DNA of 61,081 nt from Nostocaceae cyanobacterium (GTDB lineage Bacteria; Cyanobacteriota; Cyanobacteriia; Cyanobacteriales; Nostocaceae). The position numbers were made by a program, and so were the translations under genes. Positions within the stretch are counted from its first letter, which is position 1. Each line of letters starts with the position of its first letter. The DNA is taken from NCBI GenBank assembly GCA_030065825.1, contig JASJCY010000019.1:1-61081 (forward strand), read 5' to 3'. This document shows positions 20,778 to 30,790 of the stretch, one piece after another. The notes under the pieces were generated by a model. It was given only the letters and a program-made list of their open reading frames with translations, made no database searches and was not told the DNA's origin.

Positions 20778-21224
20778 TTAGCGATTAAATCGTAGACGAC
20801 GGGAACGCGAATTCTGTCGCAATTGTTGTAATTGCTGCTTTTGTGACTCAGTGAGGATATCTTCTACTTGCGAGCGGGTGGACTGCATGATTTGCCAAAC
20901 TTCGGTTTTTTGGCTGTCACTCAGGTTGAGGGAACGGAAAGCTGCAAGATTATTTTGACTATTGGCAATAATGGTTTGGAACTTTTCTTTTTGTTGGGGG
21001 GTGAGAATTTGCTCAATTTCACCACGAGTATTTTGCCCAATTTCTGATATTTGAGCTTTTTGTGATTCTGTTAGTTCCAAACTTTGCAATGGCATCATTT
21101 CTAAGAATTGTGATTGCATTGCTGGGGATGAAGCAGGTGCTGTTTGTGCTGTGACCGTCAAAGGAACTGTAGTTAAACTCAAGGTGAGGATACCAGCTAT
21201 TAGTGATAATTGTTTAAGTTTCAT
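20778..21224 (-). CDS. Spy/CpxP-like periplasmic protein with LTXXQ motifs
   Basis: The 148-residue protein has a clear signal peptide (1-26, ending VTAQTAPA). The mature part is helical with repeated LTxxQK motifs: LTESQKAQ, LTPQQKEKF, LSDSQKTE, LTESQKQQL. This is the LTXXQ/Spy family signature. Spy is an ATP-independent periplasmic chaperone and CpxP an envelope-stress adaptor; the cyanobacterial members are uncharacterised. The Arg/Ser-rich C-terminus (SRSRRLRFNR) is basic. An AGAGG Shine-Dalgarno precedes the ATG. A long tandem repeat array lies upstream. Confidence 0.85.
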   Translation of the reverse strand: MKLKQLSLIAGILTLSLTTVPLTVTAQTAPASSPAMQSQFLEMMPLQSLELTESQKAQISEIGQNTRGEIEQILTPQQKEKFQTIIANSQNNLAAFRSLNLSDSQKTEVWQIMQSTRSQVEDILTESQKQQLQQLRQNSRSRRLRFNR

Positions 21225-21430
21225 TTATGACCTCTTAGGTTGCTTGGTGAACTTGTGTTTATCCTATGAATTTATAGCCAAGAAACACATGAGGAGAAAG
21301 TCACAAATAACTAGGAAATAGATATATATCCGGTCATATATATAAAGTCATATCAACTTATGACTTTAGTCATGGGTTGATTTATGTTTATTTATTTGTT
21401 GATTATGATAAACATTAAGTCAATAAGCAT

Positions 21431-21797
21431 GGAGAAACCGGGTTTATGAACGAAAATTAGGGTTTTGACAGGTCAATATTCCTAATAAACTGGAGAAACC
21501 GGGTTTATGAACGAAAATTAGGGTTTTGACAGGTCAATATTCCCAATAAACTGGAGAAACCGGGTTTATGAACGAAAATTAGGGTTTTGACAGGTCAATA
21601 TTCCTAATAAACTGGAGAAACCGGGTTTATGAACGAAAATTAGGGTTTTGACAGGTCAATATTCCTAATAAACTGGAGAAACCGGGTTTATGAACGAAGA
21701 TTAGGGTTTTGACAGGTCAATATTCCTAATAAACTGGAGAAACCGGGTTTATGAACGAAGATTAGGGTTTTGACAGGTCAATATTCCCAATAAACCC
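21431..21797. repeat. Six tandem copies of a 61-bp repeat
   Basis: Units start at 21431, 21492, 21553, 21614, 21675 and 21736, each GGAGAAACCGGGTTTATGAA.. through ..GGTCAATATTCCTAATAAACT. The array ends with AAACCCGGTTTCTGACCCAG, the complement of the unit start, so the whole array is one expanded inverted-repeat element. The copies differ at only a few positions. A single copy of the same element is at 46151-46247. Other sequence in the 768-bp gap (21225-21430, 21798-21993) is non-coding. Confidence 0.92.
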
Positions 21798-21993
21798 GGT
21801 TTCTGACCCAGGTGTAAGATGTGTGTTAAAGCAGTAGTTAAGACTATTAGTACATTCTCAAATGCCAAAACCAATTCACAGCAAGCATTTCACTTTTGAC
21901 TTTTGCTACTAAATTATCCTTCATCCCTTTTTCTTATTCCCTTGGGAAGAGAGATAATTCAGCAGATTTGATATCACTACGAGATACTGAATT

Positions 21994-23196
21994 GTGAACA
22001 ATTCTATTCAATTCCACAATCATCCATTTCGCTTTCTCCTTTATCTGGAATGGATATTGCTAACATTATCTGCCCTAGCTTCATTTTTACCGTTTTCTTT
22101 ACCCCATTTTTCATCCCGGTTTCCAGAAGTCACCATTCTAATTTTAGCGATATTTGGATTCATGGGTTTACGACTACCAACTGGCAATAAATCTACCAAA
22201 ATCATTTATACTATTATTGAATTTATCTTGATTATTAGCACAATTTTCTGGGGTGGCAGAGTCGCTAGAAGCTTCCCTTTTTTATATTTGATTTTGGTAA
22301 CTCGCAGCTGTTTGATTTTTGATGTCCTTGGCAGACTAAGAATTGCTCTGATTTCATTTTTACTATTTTTAACTACATTAATTCTACGTTTACCCCATAT
22401 CAAACTACCACCACACGTCCAAGAACGCTTAGGATTTTTTATATTTAGTTTTGCATTTATTTTTGGGTTAGCTTTGGTATTTATATTATTGATGATGAAT
22501 ACCGCTTTATCCGAACGAACCAGTCGAAAGAAACTTGCCATAGCAAACGAAAAATTACGTCAATATGCTCTCAAAATTGAAAACCAAGCTACCCTTGAAG
22601 AACGCAATCGTATTGCTAGGGAAATTCATGATTCTTTAGGACATTCCTTAACAGCTTTAAATCTACAATTAGAAACTGCTATGAAATTATGGCAATCCCA
22701 TCCAGAAAAAGCTCAAGGCTTTATGAAAAAGGCAAAAGAACTAGGTTCCCAAGCACTAAAAGAAGTGAGAGAATCTGTTTCCACAATGCGTTCCCATCCT
22801 TTACAACACCAATCTTTAAAACAAGCAATTTTGGAATTAGTAGAAATAGTTCAACGTTCAACAGGTGTGTTACCCTTGTGTGAAATTAATATTTCTCATC
22901 CTCTACCATTAGAAATTAGTACTGCTATTTATCGGATTATCCAAGAATCATTTACAAATATCTGCAAACATGCCCAAGCGACAGAAATCAAACTAGAAAT
23001 TACAACCAGCACCAAAATTTTATACTTGATAATTGAAGACAATGGAAAAGGCTTTGATATTACACAAAATACAACTGGTTTTGGATTGCAAAGTATGGAC
23101 GATAGAACTTTAGCATTATCAGGTAAATTTAACATCAATAGTTCCCCTGGCTCTGGTTGTAAAATTACAGTTAAAATACCCTTGATTACCAGTTAA
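21994..23196 (+). CDS. Membrane sensor histidine kinase, NarL/DesK type (HisKA_3)
   Basis: The 400-residue kinase has an N-terminal hydrophobic region with about five membrane segments (residues 12-170). The HisKA_3 dimerisation box ERNRIAREIHDSLGHSL (His212) follows, then a HATPase with RIIQESFTNICKHAQA, G1 DNGKGFD and G2 TGFGLQSM. All catalytic elements are intact. It starts with GTG. Its stop is 8 bp before the LuxR-type response regulator, so the two form a classical two-component operon. The signal is unknown. The membrane-embedded sensor without a large extracellular loop recalls DesK-like membrane-state sensors, but no specific homology is claimed. Confidence 0.93.
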   Translation: MNNSIQFHNHPFRFLLYLEWILLTLSALASFLPFSLPHFSSRFPEVTILILAIFGFMGLRLPTGNKSTKIIYTIIEFILIISTIFWGGRVARSFPFLYLILVTRSCLIFDVLGRLRIALISFLLFLTTLILRLPHIKLPPHVQERLGFFIFSFAFIFGLALVFILLMMNTALSERTSRKKLAIANEKLRQYALKIENQATLEERNRIAREIHDSLGHSLTALNLQLETAMKLWQSHPEKAQGFMKKAKELGSQALKEVRESVSTMRSHPLQHQSLKQAILELVEIVQRSTGVLPLCEINISHPLPLEISTAIYRIIQESFTNICKHAQATEIKLEITTSTKILYLIIEDNGKGFDITQNTTGFGLQSMDDRTLALSGKFNINSSPGSGCKITVKIPLITS

Positions 23197-23204
23197 AAAT
23201 TACT

Positions 23205-23855
23205 ATGATTAAAGTATTAATAGTAGATGACCAAAGTTTAATCCGCCAAGGATTGTTAGCTTTATTAGAGCTAGAATCAGATTTAGAAATAGTAGGAGAA
23301 GCAGATAATGGTGAGAATGCCATAAAAATACTACAAGAATTGCAGCCAGATGTAGTATTAATGGATATCAGAATGCCCATTATGGATGGAGTCGCAACCA
23401 CAAAAGAAATTCAAAAGCACTTCCCCAAAATCAAAGTCTTGATATTAACAACTTTTGATGATGAACAATATGTAAAAACAGCTTTAGAAAATGGAGCAAT
23501 GGGTTACTTACTTAAAGATACACCCTCAGAAGAACTGGCTATTGCTATCCGCGCTGTACACAAAGGATATACTCAATTAGGACCAGGAATAATTAACAAA
23601 TTGACCGCTCAATTTGTTAATAATCCAAACATTGAATCACCTCCCCCTGCAAATTTAACGGAATTAACTCCCAGAGAAAAAGAAGTTTTAAAATTAATTG
23701 CCACAGGTGCAAACAACAAAGAAATAGCCCAACAACTCTACATATCTGAAGGTACAGTAAAAAATCATGTCACCCATATTTTAAACTGCTTAGATTTACG
23801 AGATCGCACCCAAGCAGCTATTTTTGCTAACGAGTTTTTGTCCTATCTAAATTAA
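23205..23855 (+). CDS. NarL/FixJ-family response regulator
   Basis: The 216-residue protein has a receiver domain (1-120) with VDDQ, phospho-acceptor Asp54 in LMDIRMP, LTTFDD and LLKDTPSEEL. A LuxR-type helix-turn-helix follows (about 150-210): LTPREKEVLKLIATGANNKEIAQ and YISEGTVKNHV. Phosphorylation by the upstream HisKA_3 kinase is expected to promote dimerisation and DNA binding. No target site is identified here. The operon has no further gene downstream. Confidence 0.95.
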   Translation: MIKVLIVDDQSLIRQGLLALLELESDLEIVGEADNGENAIKILQELQPDVVLMDIRMPIMDGVATTKEIQKHFPKIKVLILTTFDDEQYVKTALENGAMGYLLKDTPSEELAIAIRAVHKGYTQLGPGIINKLTAQFVNNPNIESPPPANLTELTPREKEVLKLIATGANNKEIAQQLYISEGTVKNHVTHILNCLDLRDRTQAAIFANEFLSYLN

Positions 23856-24585
23856 AACCCTATATTTTTCATTTCCCCACTCCCAATCGTAAACTTTTAA
23901 TTCACCACTACTCAATTCCCAGGTAAATCTGTATATTAGTAAGTATAAACACAGCAAACACAAATATTACCTCCTTGTCTGCCACTATCAAGAGTTTTTC
24001 TAGAACTCTCTGGTGTATCATTGTGGGAAAATAGCTTTTTCCTGGGTTAATCTCAAAAAGGAAGATGGTAAAAGTAGATAAATTCTACCCACTACCCCTA
24101 CCTTACTTCTTGCACTATTTTCAACAACAGCAAAGAAACCCCGTTTCTGACGGTGATGCAAGATATCAGCTACCCAAAATTAAAAATACCAAATTTATAG
24201 GAATTTCAGCTTGATCTTAGCTTGTGTACCCGTAATGTGATGGTATTTTTATTTACATGATGATTGGGTGATGTAATTGGCTTTTCTCTATCAATAGGAT
24301 AGAGAATTCAATTGCCTTTCCTCTATAAATAGCCAAACAAACAGGATTTTTGGCGATTTATTCAGGAAAGTCTCATCTCAATTTGGTAGTTATTTCTTGC
24401 TAAAAATCAAATGGGTGCAGTGATATCCGTTTAAATGTTCATAATTTGAGGTGTAAATATCAATCAAAGAGTTTGTATAGCTATAGTAAAGAATAATATT
24501 TGTTATTTACTTGACTCCAAACTTACTTCATATATATAAAGACTTAGGATTTTTGGGGATTTAAGTGTTAGGGGAATAGAGAACA
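23856..24585. other. Intergenic region between response regulator and TPR gene
   Basis: 730 bp with no gene. It holds a degenerate AAACCCGGTTTCT-family half-site (about 24132-24160), a hairpin CTCTATC..GATAGAG (24286-24304) and the probable promoter of the TPR gene at its right end. Confidence 0.5.
24511..24540 (+). promoter_or_regulatory. Putative sigma70-type promoter of the TPR gene
   Basis: TTGACT (24511-24516) and TATAAA (24535-24540) are separated by 18 bp and lie 46 bp before the ATG at 24586; an AGGGGAA ribosome-binding site follows. The boxes were read by eye only. Confidence 0.35.
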
Positions 24586-25575
24586 ATGAAAAAAACTCAA
24601 CTGACAATGGTAATGCTAATATTAGCAGCAATGGTGTATGGTTCCAAAGCTACAGCAACAACTGTGGTAAATACGGATAAATCTCACCTGAAATCAATAA
24701 AAGTTACTAAATTATCACCTATTAATCCTAATAAGAGCCAAGTATACCTGATTCGGGCTAATAAGCGTTATGAACAAGGAGACTATCAGGGAGCAATAGA
24801 AGATTATAGCGAAGTATTACGAATTAATCCCAATGATATAGAAGCTTATTATCAAAGGGGACTAGCCTACTATAAGCTCAAAAATTATCAAGGGGCAATT
24901 GCCGACTATAATCAAGCATTAAGGATTAATTCCGACTATGCAGATGCTTATATTAACCGGGGTTTGGTATGGCATGATTTAGGAAATGACAAACGTGCGA
25001 TCGCAGATTACAGCCAAGCCATAAGGATTAATCCCAAAAATGCCTATGCTTACTATAACCGGGGCAATGCTAAACAGGATTTGGGAGATAGGTCAGGAGC
25101 AATCAGGGATTACACTCAAGCCATCAGTATTAATCCTAACGATGCCGAAGCATACAATAACCGTGGTAATGCCCGGGTTGGATTGGGAGAGTTGCAAGGA
25201 GCAATAGAAGATTATCAACAAGCCATAAGTATTAATCCCAAGTATGCCCAAGCCTATTATAACCGGGGTAATGCCCGTGCCGAGCAACAAGACTTTGAGG
25301 GGGCAATTGAGGATTATAATCAGGCTGTAAATATCGATCCCGACTATGCCCAAGCTTATGGTAATCGCGGCTTAGCTCAGTATAATTTAGATGATATCAG
25401 TAAAGCGATCGCCGACTTAAAGAAAGCTGCAAATTTATTCCAACAACAAGGAAAAGTAGAGGATTCTCGCAAAGCCCTTGATATTATCAAGATGATTGAG
25501 AATGACCAAACTGTATCATATCTGGAAGTAATCGCTGACTTTTTGGGTAAGTATCGTCACCTGGAAATAGGATAA
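24586..25575 (+). CDS. Exported TPR-repeat protein
   Basis: The 329-residue protein has an N-terminal signal peptide (residues 1-26, hydrophobic core MVMLILAAMVYG then SKATA). About seven consecutive 34-residue TPR units follow from residue ~55 to ~290, each with the pattern YxNRGxAxxxLGDxxGAIxDYxQAIxINP. The repeats are so regular that recent internal duplication is likely. Proteins like this act as protein-protein scaffolds, and no partner is evident. The C-terminal ~40 residues (NDQTVSYLEVIADFLGKY) are unique. Confidence 0.9.
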   Translation: MKKTQLTMVMLILAAMVYGSKATATTVVNTDKSHLKSIKVTKLSPINPNKSQVYLIRANKRYEQGDYQGAIEDYSEVLRINPNDIEAYYQRGLAYYKLKNYQGAIADYNQALRINSDYADAYINRGLVWHDLGNDKRAIADYSQAIRINPKNAYAYYNRGNAKQDLGDRSGAIRDYTQAISINPNDAEAYNNRGNARVGLGELQGAIEDYQQAISINPKYAQAYYNRGNARAEQQDFEGAIEDYNQAVNIDPDYAQAYGNRGLAQYNLDDISKAIADLKKAANLFQQQGKVEDSRKALDIIKMIENDQTVSYLEVIADFLGKYRHLEIG

Positions 25576-25715
25576 AGGGTAATGGGTAATTGATTTTGCT
25601 GTTACCTATCCCAGAAACTCGGTTTTTTTGGGTGGTTGAAAAGAAACCCGGTTTCTAACCTTAGCCACCCTACTGAACGGGTATTTATGGAATCTCAAAA
25701 GTTAAGCGTATCAAC

Positions 25716-27365
25716 ATGACTCAAAATCTCTACGTAAATCCAGTGACAGGTAGTGATAGCGGTGCTGGTAGCGAAAACGCACCGTTGCAAACAATTACCA
25801 AAGCCCTCCAGCAAGCAACATCCGATACCAAAATTCAACTAGCAGATGGTAATTATACTGCTGCTAGCGGTGAATCCTTTCCCCTAAATATTCCCAGTGG
25901 TGTCACCGTTGTTGGCAATGAAAATAACAAAGGCAATGGCATTGTAATTACAGGTAGCGGTAACTACCTCAGTCGTACCTTTGCCCGTCAAAACGTCACC
26001 ATAGTCATGGCTAATGATGCTACATTGCTAGGGGTGACAGCAACAAATCCCGATAGTCGTGGTACCGCTGTGTGGGTAGAATCAACTAACCCTACAGTCG
26101 CTAATTGTACATTTATCCAGAATAAGCGCGAAGGGGTATTTGTAACTGGTGATGGTAACCCGGTTATCCGCGATAGTGTATTTACCGAAAATGCCGCCAA
26201 TGGTATTTCTATTGCCAAGGATGCTAAAGGTGAAATTCGGGGTAACTCCTGTTACAAAACAGGTTTTGGCATTGCCATTAGTGATGCCGCATCACCAACC
26301 CTGAGAGATAACAAAATATACGAAAACCGTTCCGGGATTCTCATCTCTGGAGATTCCCGTCCAGTACTGCGTGGTAACGTATCAGAAAGAAATACTCAAG
26401 ATGGGGTTACCATAATTGCTAATGCCTTACCAGATTTAGGTAATAAGAATGACCCAGGGGGCAATATTCTTCGCAATAATGGTAACTTTGATTTGCAACA
26501 TGCTGGTACTAACAAGCTAATTGTTGTAGGAAATCAAATAGATCCCACCAAAGTGAAGGGAAATGTGGAATTGATAGATAATCAGTCTCCTACACCCACA
26601 CCAACTCCCACACCGGAACCAACTCCCACACCGACACCAACACCGACACCAACACCAACTCCCACACCGGAACCGACACCAACTCCTACACCGGAACCTA
26701 CACCAACTCCCACACCGGAACCTACACCAACTCCCACACCGGAACCTACACCAACTCCCACACCGGAACCTACACCAGAACCTCCTCCTGATTTAACAGA
26801 TATCAGTGGTCATTGGGCATCTGCATTTATTCAGGAATTAGTTAAACTGGATATAGTCAAAGGCTTTCCCGATCGCACATTTAAACCCGATGCGACAATG
26901 ACAAGGGCACAATATGCAGCCTTACTGGTAAAAGCCTTTAATCCACCAGCTAAACGGGGTACAATTAAATTTAAAGACGTTTCCGATAACTTCTGGGCAT
27001 CCAAGGTCATTCAACAAGCATATCAAGGAGAATTCCTCTCCGGTTACCCCAATAAAACCTTTCGTCCCAACCAGAATATTCAGCGCGTCCAAGTAATTGT
27101 TTCCTTGGTGAACGGACTCAAATTAACTGGTGGTGTACAAAGCGACTTAAATATCTACGAAGACAGCGCAAAAATACCCAGTTATGGCAGAGATGAAGTA
27201 GCAACAGCAACCCGTAAACGGTTGATTGCCAATTACCCGAACCTCAAGCAATTCAAGCCCATCCAGGATGCTACCCGTGCCGAAGTAGCAGTGATGGTGT
27301 ATCAAGCTTTACTTGATGCTGGAAAAGTGAGTGCAATTGACTCACCTTATATCGTCAGTGTTTAA
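25716..27365 (+). CDS. DUF1565/parallel beta-helix protein with Pro-Thr linker and SLH domains
   Basis: The 549-residue protein has three parts. An N-terminal parallel beta-helix (residues 1-290) begins [15 protein letters not shown], the DUF1565 signature, and carries right-handed helix repeats ([39 protein letters not shown]). A long [11 protein letters not shown] linker (about 291-355) is encoded by a CCGACACCAACTCCCACA-like DNA repeat. Two or more SLH modules end the protein (about 360-540: [39 protein letters not shown]). SLH domains anchor cyanobacterial proteins to peptidoglycan or outer-membrane porins. There is no recognisable signal peptide, so export by a non-Sec route or an unrecognised start is possible. 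Confidence 0.9.
   Translation: MTQNLYVNPVTGSDSGAGSENAPLQTITKALQQATSDTKIQLADGNYTAASGESFPLNIPSGVTVVGNENNKGNGIVITGSGNYLSRTFARQNVTIVMANDATLLGVTATNPDSRGTAVWVESTNPTVANCTFIQNKREGVFVTGDGNPVIRDSVFTENAANGISIAKDAKGEIRGNSCYKTGFGIAISDAASPTLRDNKIYENRSGILISGDSRPVLRGNVSERNTQDGVTIIANALPDLGNKNDPGGNILRNNGNFDLQHAGTNKLIVVGNQIDPTKVKGNVELIDNQSPTPTPTPTPEPTPTPTPTPTPTPTPTPEPTPTPTPEPTPTPTPEPTPTPTPEPTPTPTPEPTPEPPPDLTDISGHWASAFIQELVKLDIVKGFPDRTFKPDATMTRAQYAALLVKAFNPPAKRGTIKFKDVSDNFWASKVIQQAYQGEFLSGYPNKTFRPNQNIQRVQVIVSLVNGLKLTGGVQSDLNIYEDSAKIPSYGRDEVATATRKRLIANYPNLKQFKPIQDATRAEVAVMVYQALLDAGKVSAIDSPYIVSV
26587..26781. repeat. In-frame proline/threonine linker repeat
   Basis: Degenerate tandem repeat of 6-, 12- and 24-bp units (CCAACTCCCACACCGGAACC) inside the SLH gene. 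Copy number is likely to vary between strains; it sets the spacing between the beta-helix and the wall-anchor domains. Confidence 0.85.
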
Positions 27366-27371
27366 TTTCCT

Positions 27372-28277
27372 CTAAAGCCCTAATTTTTCTAAAATTGGTT
27401 TTGTAGAGACAATATGCTTAGCTAAACCCAATTCTTTGGGACTAACACCAACAGCTAAAGCAATTAACTGGGGTAGGTGTAGCACTGGTAAACCTAGCTG
27501 ACGTCCAATTACCTTTTCGACTTCTGGTTGGCGGGAATCTAAATTTAAGTGACATAAAGGACAAGGAGTAACCAAACAATCAGCACCAGCATCCAACGCC
27601 TCTTGGATGTGCATTCCCGCCATTTGGAAGGATTGGGTAGTAGCATAACTAGAAAGGGGCCATCCGCAACATTGAGTACGACCTTTGTAATAAATTGGTG
27701 TTGCCCCTACTGAACGAAAGACATTTTCCATTGCCTCTGGGTGAAAAGGATCTTTATCGGGTATAGATTTTTGAGCGCGGAGGAGATAGCAGCCATAAAA
27801 AGCCGCACATTTGAGTCCCGATAAATTGCGCTTCACCCGTTGTTGAATTGATTCTAAACCATAATCCTTCACCAAAGCATAAAGGAGATGTTTAACTTCA
27901 CTACTACCGCGATAAGGTAAACAGCCCTCTTTTTCTAGCAAGTTATTAACCTGTTCTACATAAGTAGGATTTTTTTGCTGACATTCTTTCAAGCGTTCAT
28001 CGACATGACCAATAACACCTTGACAAGTACTACAATGAGTCAGCAAAGGCAAATTTAATTCTTCTGCCAAAGCAATATTACGAGCATTAACAGTATCTTC
28101 CAACAGTTGGGAATCTTCTTTAAAAGTGCCAGAACCACAGCAAGCAGCTGCCTTTAACTCGACTAATTCAATACCCAATACTCGGGCAAGGGCAACAGTA
28201 GAGGAATGCAACTCCCCACAGGCACCCTGGGCAACACATCCAGGATAATAAGCGTATTTTAGGTTACGGGATAGCAT
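27372..28277 (-). CDS. HdrB-like cysteine-rich (CCG) domain protein
   Basis: The 301-residue protein has two cysteine-rich CCG motifs: YYPGC..AAACCGSGTF..CSTC in the first half and FYGCY..RTQCCGWPLSS..CPLCH in the second. This is the layout of heterodisulfide reductase subunit B. In HdrB each CCG motif binds a non-cubane [4Fe-4S] cluster; the number of clusters here cannot be read. Cyanobacteria lack methanogenic CoM/CoB chemistry. Related CCG proteins serve in succinate dehydrogenase (SdhE type) or lactate oxidation complexes. No HdrA/HdrC or dehydrogenase subunit is adjacent, so the partner and substrate are unknown. The gene is convergent with the SLH gene, with only 6 bp between the stops. 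Confidence 0.88.
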   Translation of the reverse strand: MLSRNLKYAYYPGCVAQGACGELHSSTVALARVLGIELVELKAAACCGSGTFKEDSQLLEDTVNARNIALAEELNLPLLTHCSTCQGVIGHVDERLKECQQKNPTYVEQVNNLLEKEGCLPYRGSSEVKHLLYALVKDYGLESIQQRVKRNLSGLKCAAFYGCYLLRAQKSIPDKDPFHPEAMENVFRSVGATPIYYKGRTQCCGWPLSSYATTQSFQMAGMHIQEALDAGADCLVTPCPLCHLNLDSRQPEVEKVIGRQLGLPVLHLPQLIALAVGVSPKELGLAKHIVSTKPILEKLGL

Positions 28278-28936
28278 ACAATTTAATAAAAATAGGTATT
28301 AACCGTTCAGAAAAAACTCGACAAAGCTACCCAAAGATCGAAATTGTTAGCAATTTACGTTCGTAATCTTAGTCCTAAAGTACTAAAATTACAGGGATAA
28401 ACGGCAAGCCACGCCAGTTGCTACAACGGGGGGAACCCCCGCAACGCACTGGCTCCCCTATCCTCTCAAACAATCGAGGATTACTTTTTTAAGTGGATTA
28501 AGCCTATGGATTCAACCCTGAAAGCGTTGTCTTGGCTAAAAAAATAGATAAAGTACTACTTACTATCCGATTTGACGGCGGCTTTATCTAATCCAAATAT
28601 ACCAGAGTGCTGTTTTGTGAGAAAGCAAAAAAATATCTACCCATTTTTGGGGAGCAATGTCTATATATGGGTTATAATTAAGTTACAGTTTCAAACCCTT
28701 CACAATAACTGTTTTATCGTCTTTAGTGATTGGTCATTGGTCATTTATAGCCTGGTGGGCGCAAGCTTTGCGCCCCTACAGACCTTGCGGTGGGCGCAAG
28801 CTTTGCGCCCCTACAAACTCATAATAAAATGCTTCGATAGTATACGGGCGATCGCGCTTTCAGATAAGATGTATATGCTCAAAATCATGAAGCCCATAAA
28901 GAGCAAACCGTAGCAACCGCTTGAGGATTTTTATCT
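28278..28936. other. Divergent intergenic region upstream of acpP
   Basis: 659 bp with no convincing gene. It contains a palindrome around 28436 (cgggggaaccccc region), and two direct copies of the hairpin GTGGGCGCAAGCTTTGCGCC (28755-28779 and 28790-28814). The acpP leader, which includes a HIP1-type GCGATCGC near 28849, follows. Confidence 0.5.
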
Positions 28937-29191
28937 ATGAGCCAAGAAGAAACTTTTGAAAAGGTCAAGAATATTGTTGCCGAACAACTAAGTGTTGAGG
29001 CTGACACCATTACCCCCCAATCTAATTTTGTCAACGATTTAGGGGCTGATTCCCTAGATACTGTTGAACTGGTTATGGCTTTGGAAGAAGAGTTTGACAT
29101 TGAAATTCCCGATGAAGCCGCTGAAAAAATTACCACAGTTCAAGAGACAGTGGATTACATCAAGGACAAAGTTGCCGCATCCGCACAGTAA
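28937..29191 (+). CDS. acpP: Acyl carrier protein
   Basis: The 84-residue acidic protein carries growing acyl chains on a 4'-phosphopantetheine attached to Ser39 of the DSL motif in [18 protein letters not shown]. Four-helix ACP pattern and length are typical. It works in type II fatty acid synthesis in the cytoplasm. A GAGG ribosome-binding site lies about 10 bases before the ATG. fabF follows 95 bp downstream, the usual acpP-fabF order in cyanobacteria and most bacteria. Confidence 0.97.
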   Translation: MSQEETFEKVKNIVAEQLSVEADTITPQSNFVNDLGADSLDTVELVMALEEEFDIEIPDEAAEKITTVQETVDYIKDKVAASAQ

Positions 29192-29286
29192 GGCAATAGG
29201 GAATGGGAATTAAGCTAAAAATTCTCTTCCCTAGCCCCTAGTCCCTGTTTTGTTTGCCTGCATGGAAAGCCAGCTGTAACTGAATC

Positions 29287-30537
29287 ATGACAGATTTTAA
29301 AGGTAAGCGCGTTGTTGTAACTGGTGTTGGCGCGATTACACCGATTGGTAATACACCAGCCGAATATTGGCAAGGATTGGTGAGTGGACGCAATGGTATC
29401 AACGAAATTACTTTGTTTGATGCCTCCCGTCACGCTTGTCGCATTGCTGGTGAAGTGAAAAATTTCGATCCGCACGATTACATGGATCGTAAAGAAGCCA
29501 AGCGCATGGATCGCTTCTCCCAATTTGGCGTTTCTGCTGCAAAACAGGCTTTAGCAGATGCGCAGTTGGTTATCAATGACCTAAACGCCGAACAAGTGGG
29601 AGTAGTAATCGGTTCTGGGGTTGGTGGCATTAAGGTAATGGAAGACCAGCAAACTGTGTACCTCAACAAAGGTCCAGACCGCTGTAGTCCGTTTATGATA
29701 CCGATGATGATTGCCAACATGGCAGCGGGATTAACAGCTATTCACACCGGTGCCAAAGGACCCAATTCCTGCTCTGTAACCGCCTGTGCTGCCGGTTCTA
29801 ACTCCATTGGAGATGCTTTTCGCCTAATTCAAGGTGGATATGCCCAAGCAATGATTTGCGGGGGATGTGAGGCAGCTGTAACCCCTTTGTCTGTGGCAGG
29901 ATTTGCCGCTGCCAGGGCACTTTCATTCCGCAATGACGACCCCACCCATGCTTGTCGTCCCTTTGATAAAGACCGCGATGGATTTGTCATGGGTGAGGGT
30001 TCGGGAATTTTAATCTTGGAAGAACTGGAATATGCCAAGAGTCGCGGTGCCAGAATTTATGCTGAAATCGTCGGCTATGGTATGACCTGTGACGCTTACC
30101 ATATTACCTCCCCCGTCCCCGGTGGAATTGGAGCTGCTAGAGCCATACAGCTGGCACTCAAAGACGCAGGAGTAAATCCAGAACAGGTCAGCTATATCAA
30201 TGCCCACGGCACCAGCACTCCCGCTAACGATGCCAACGAAACCGCAGCCATCAAAAAAGCCTTAGGTGAACATGCTTACAAGGTGGCGGTTAGTTCCACC
30301 AAATCCATGACAGGTCACCTGTTGGGTGGTTCTGGTGGCATTGAAGCGGTGGCAACAGTAATGGCGATCGCAAATGACCGGATTCCACCTACAATTAACC
30401 TAGAAAACCCAGATCCAAAATGTGACCTGGATTACGTTCCCCATACTAGTCGTCCCCAAGAAATCGAGGTGGCACTATCCAATTCTTTTGGTTTTGGCGG
30501 TCATAATGTCACGCTAGCCTTTAAGAAGTACCTCTAA
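29287..30537 (+). CDS. fabF: 3-oxoacyl-ACP synthase II
   Basis: Condenses malonyl-ACP with acyl-ACP in chain elongation. The 416-residue thiolase-fold enzyme shows the full Cys-His-His triad: Cys167 in TACAAGSNS, His307 in [11 protein letters not shown] and His344 in SMTGHLLGG. The gatekeeper and C-terminal motif NSFGFGGHN is present. Length and motifs are those of FabF rather than FabB or FabH. It follows acpP and precedes transketolase (253-bp gap), a frequent cyanobacterial order. Confidence 0.97.
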   Translation: MTDFKGKRVVVTGVGAITPIGNTPAEYWQGLVSGRNGINEITLFDASRHACRIAGEVKNFDPHDYMDRKEAKRMDRFSQFGVSAAKQALADAQLVINDLNAEQVGVVIGSGVGGIKVMEDQQTVYLNKGPDRCSPFMIPMMIANMAAGLTAIHTGAKGPNSCSVTACAAGSNSIGDAFRLIQGGYAQAMICGGCEAAVTPLSVAGFAAARALSFRNDDPTHACRPFDKDRDGFVMGEGSGILILEELEYAKSRGARIYAEIVGYGMTCDAYHITSPVPGGIGAARAIQLALKDAGVNPEQVSYINAHGTSTPANDANETAAIKKALGEHAYKVAVSSTKSMTGHLLGGSGGIEAVATVMAIANDRIPPTINLENPDPKCDLDYVPHTSRPQEIEVALSNSFGFGGHNVTLAFKKYL

Positions 30538-30790
30538 GGAATTTGAGATTTGAGATTTAAGATTTTGGATTTTTGCAACCTCATATCATAAATGTGTTCC
30601 TTTGGCAACTTATATATGAGATCAAAATTTCTAAAATAAAATCTACATCCCAAATCAAAAATCCCGAGTTTTCCAACTTGTCCCTTAACAAGTCGTAATG
30701 GGATGATAAAGATATTGCCAAAGGGGAAAACTCAAAATTCCCCAACGAAAAGCTAAAAGAGTGCTAACCCGTCGTTAACAATAAGAGATT

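Noticed and set aside
21431-21797. Possible CRISPR array
   Set aside because: The whole 61-bp unit is conserved with no variable spacers; it is a tandem repeat.
28572-28913. 113-codon frame upstream of acpP
   Set aside because: It runs through GGGCGCAAG hairpin repeats and has no recognisable domain.
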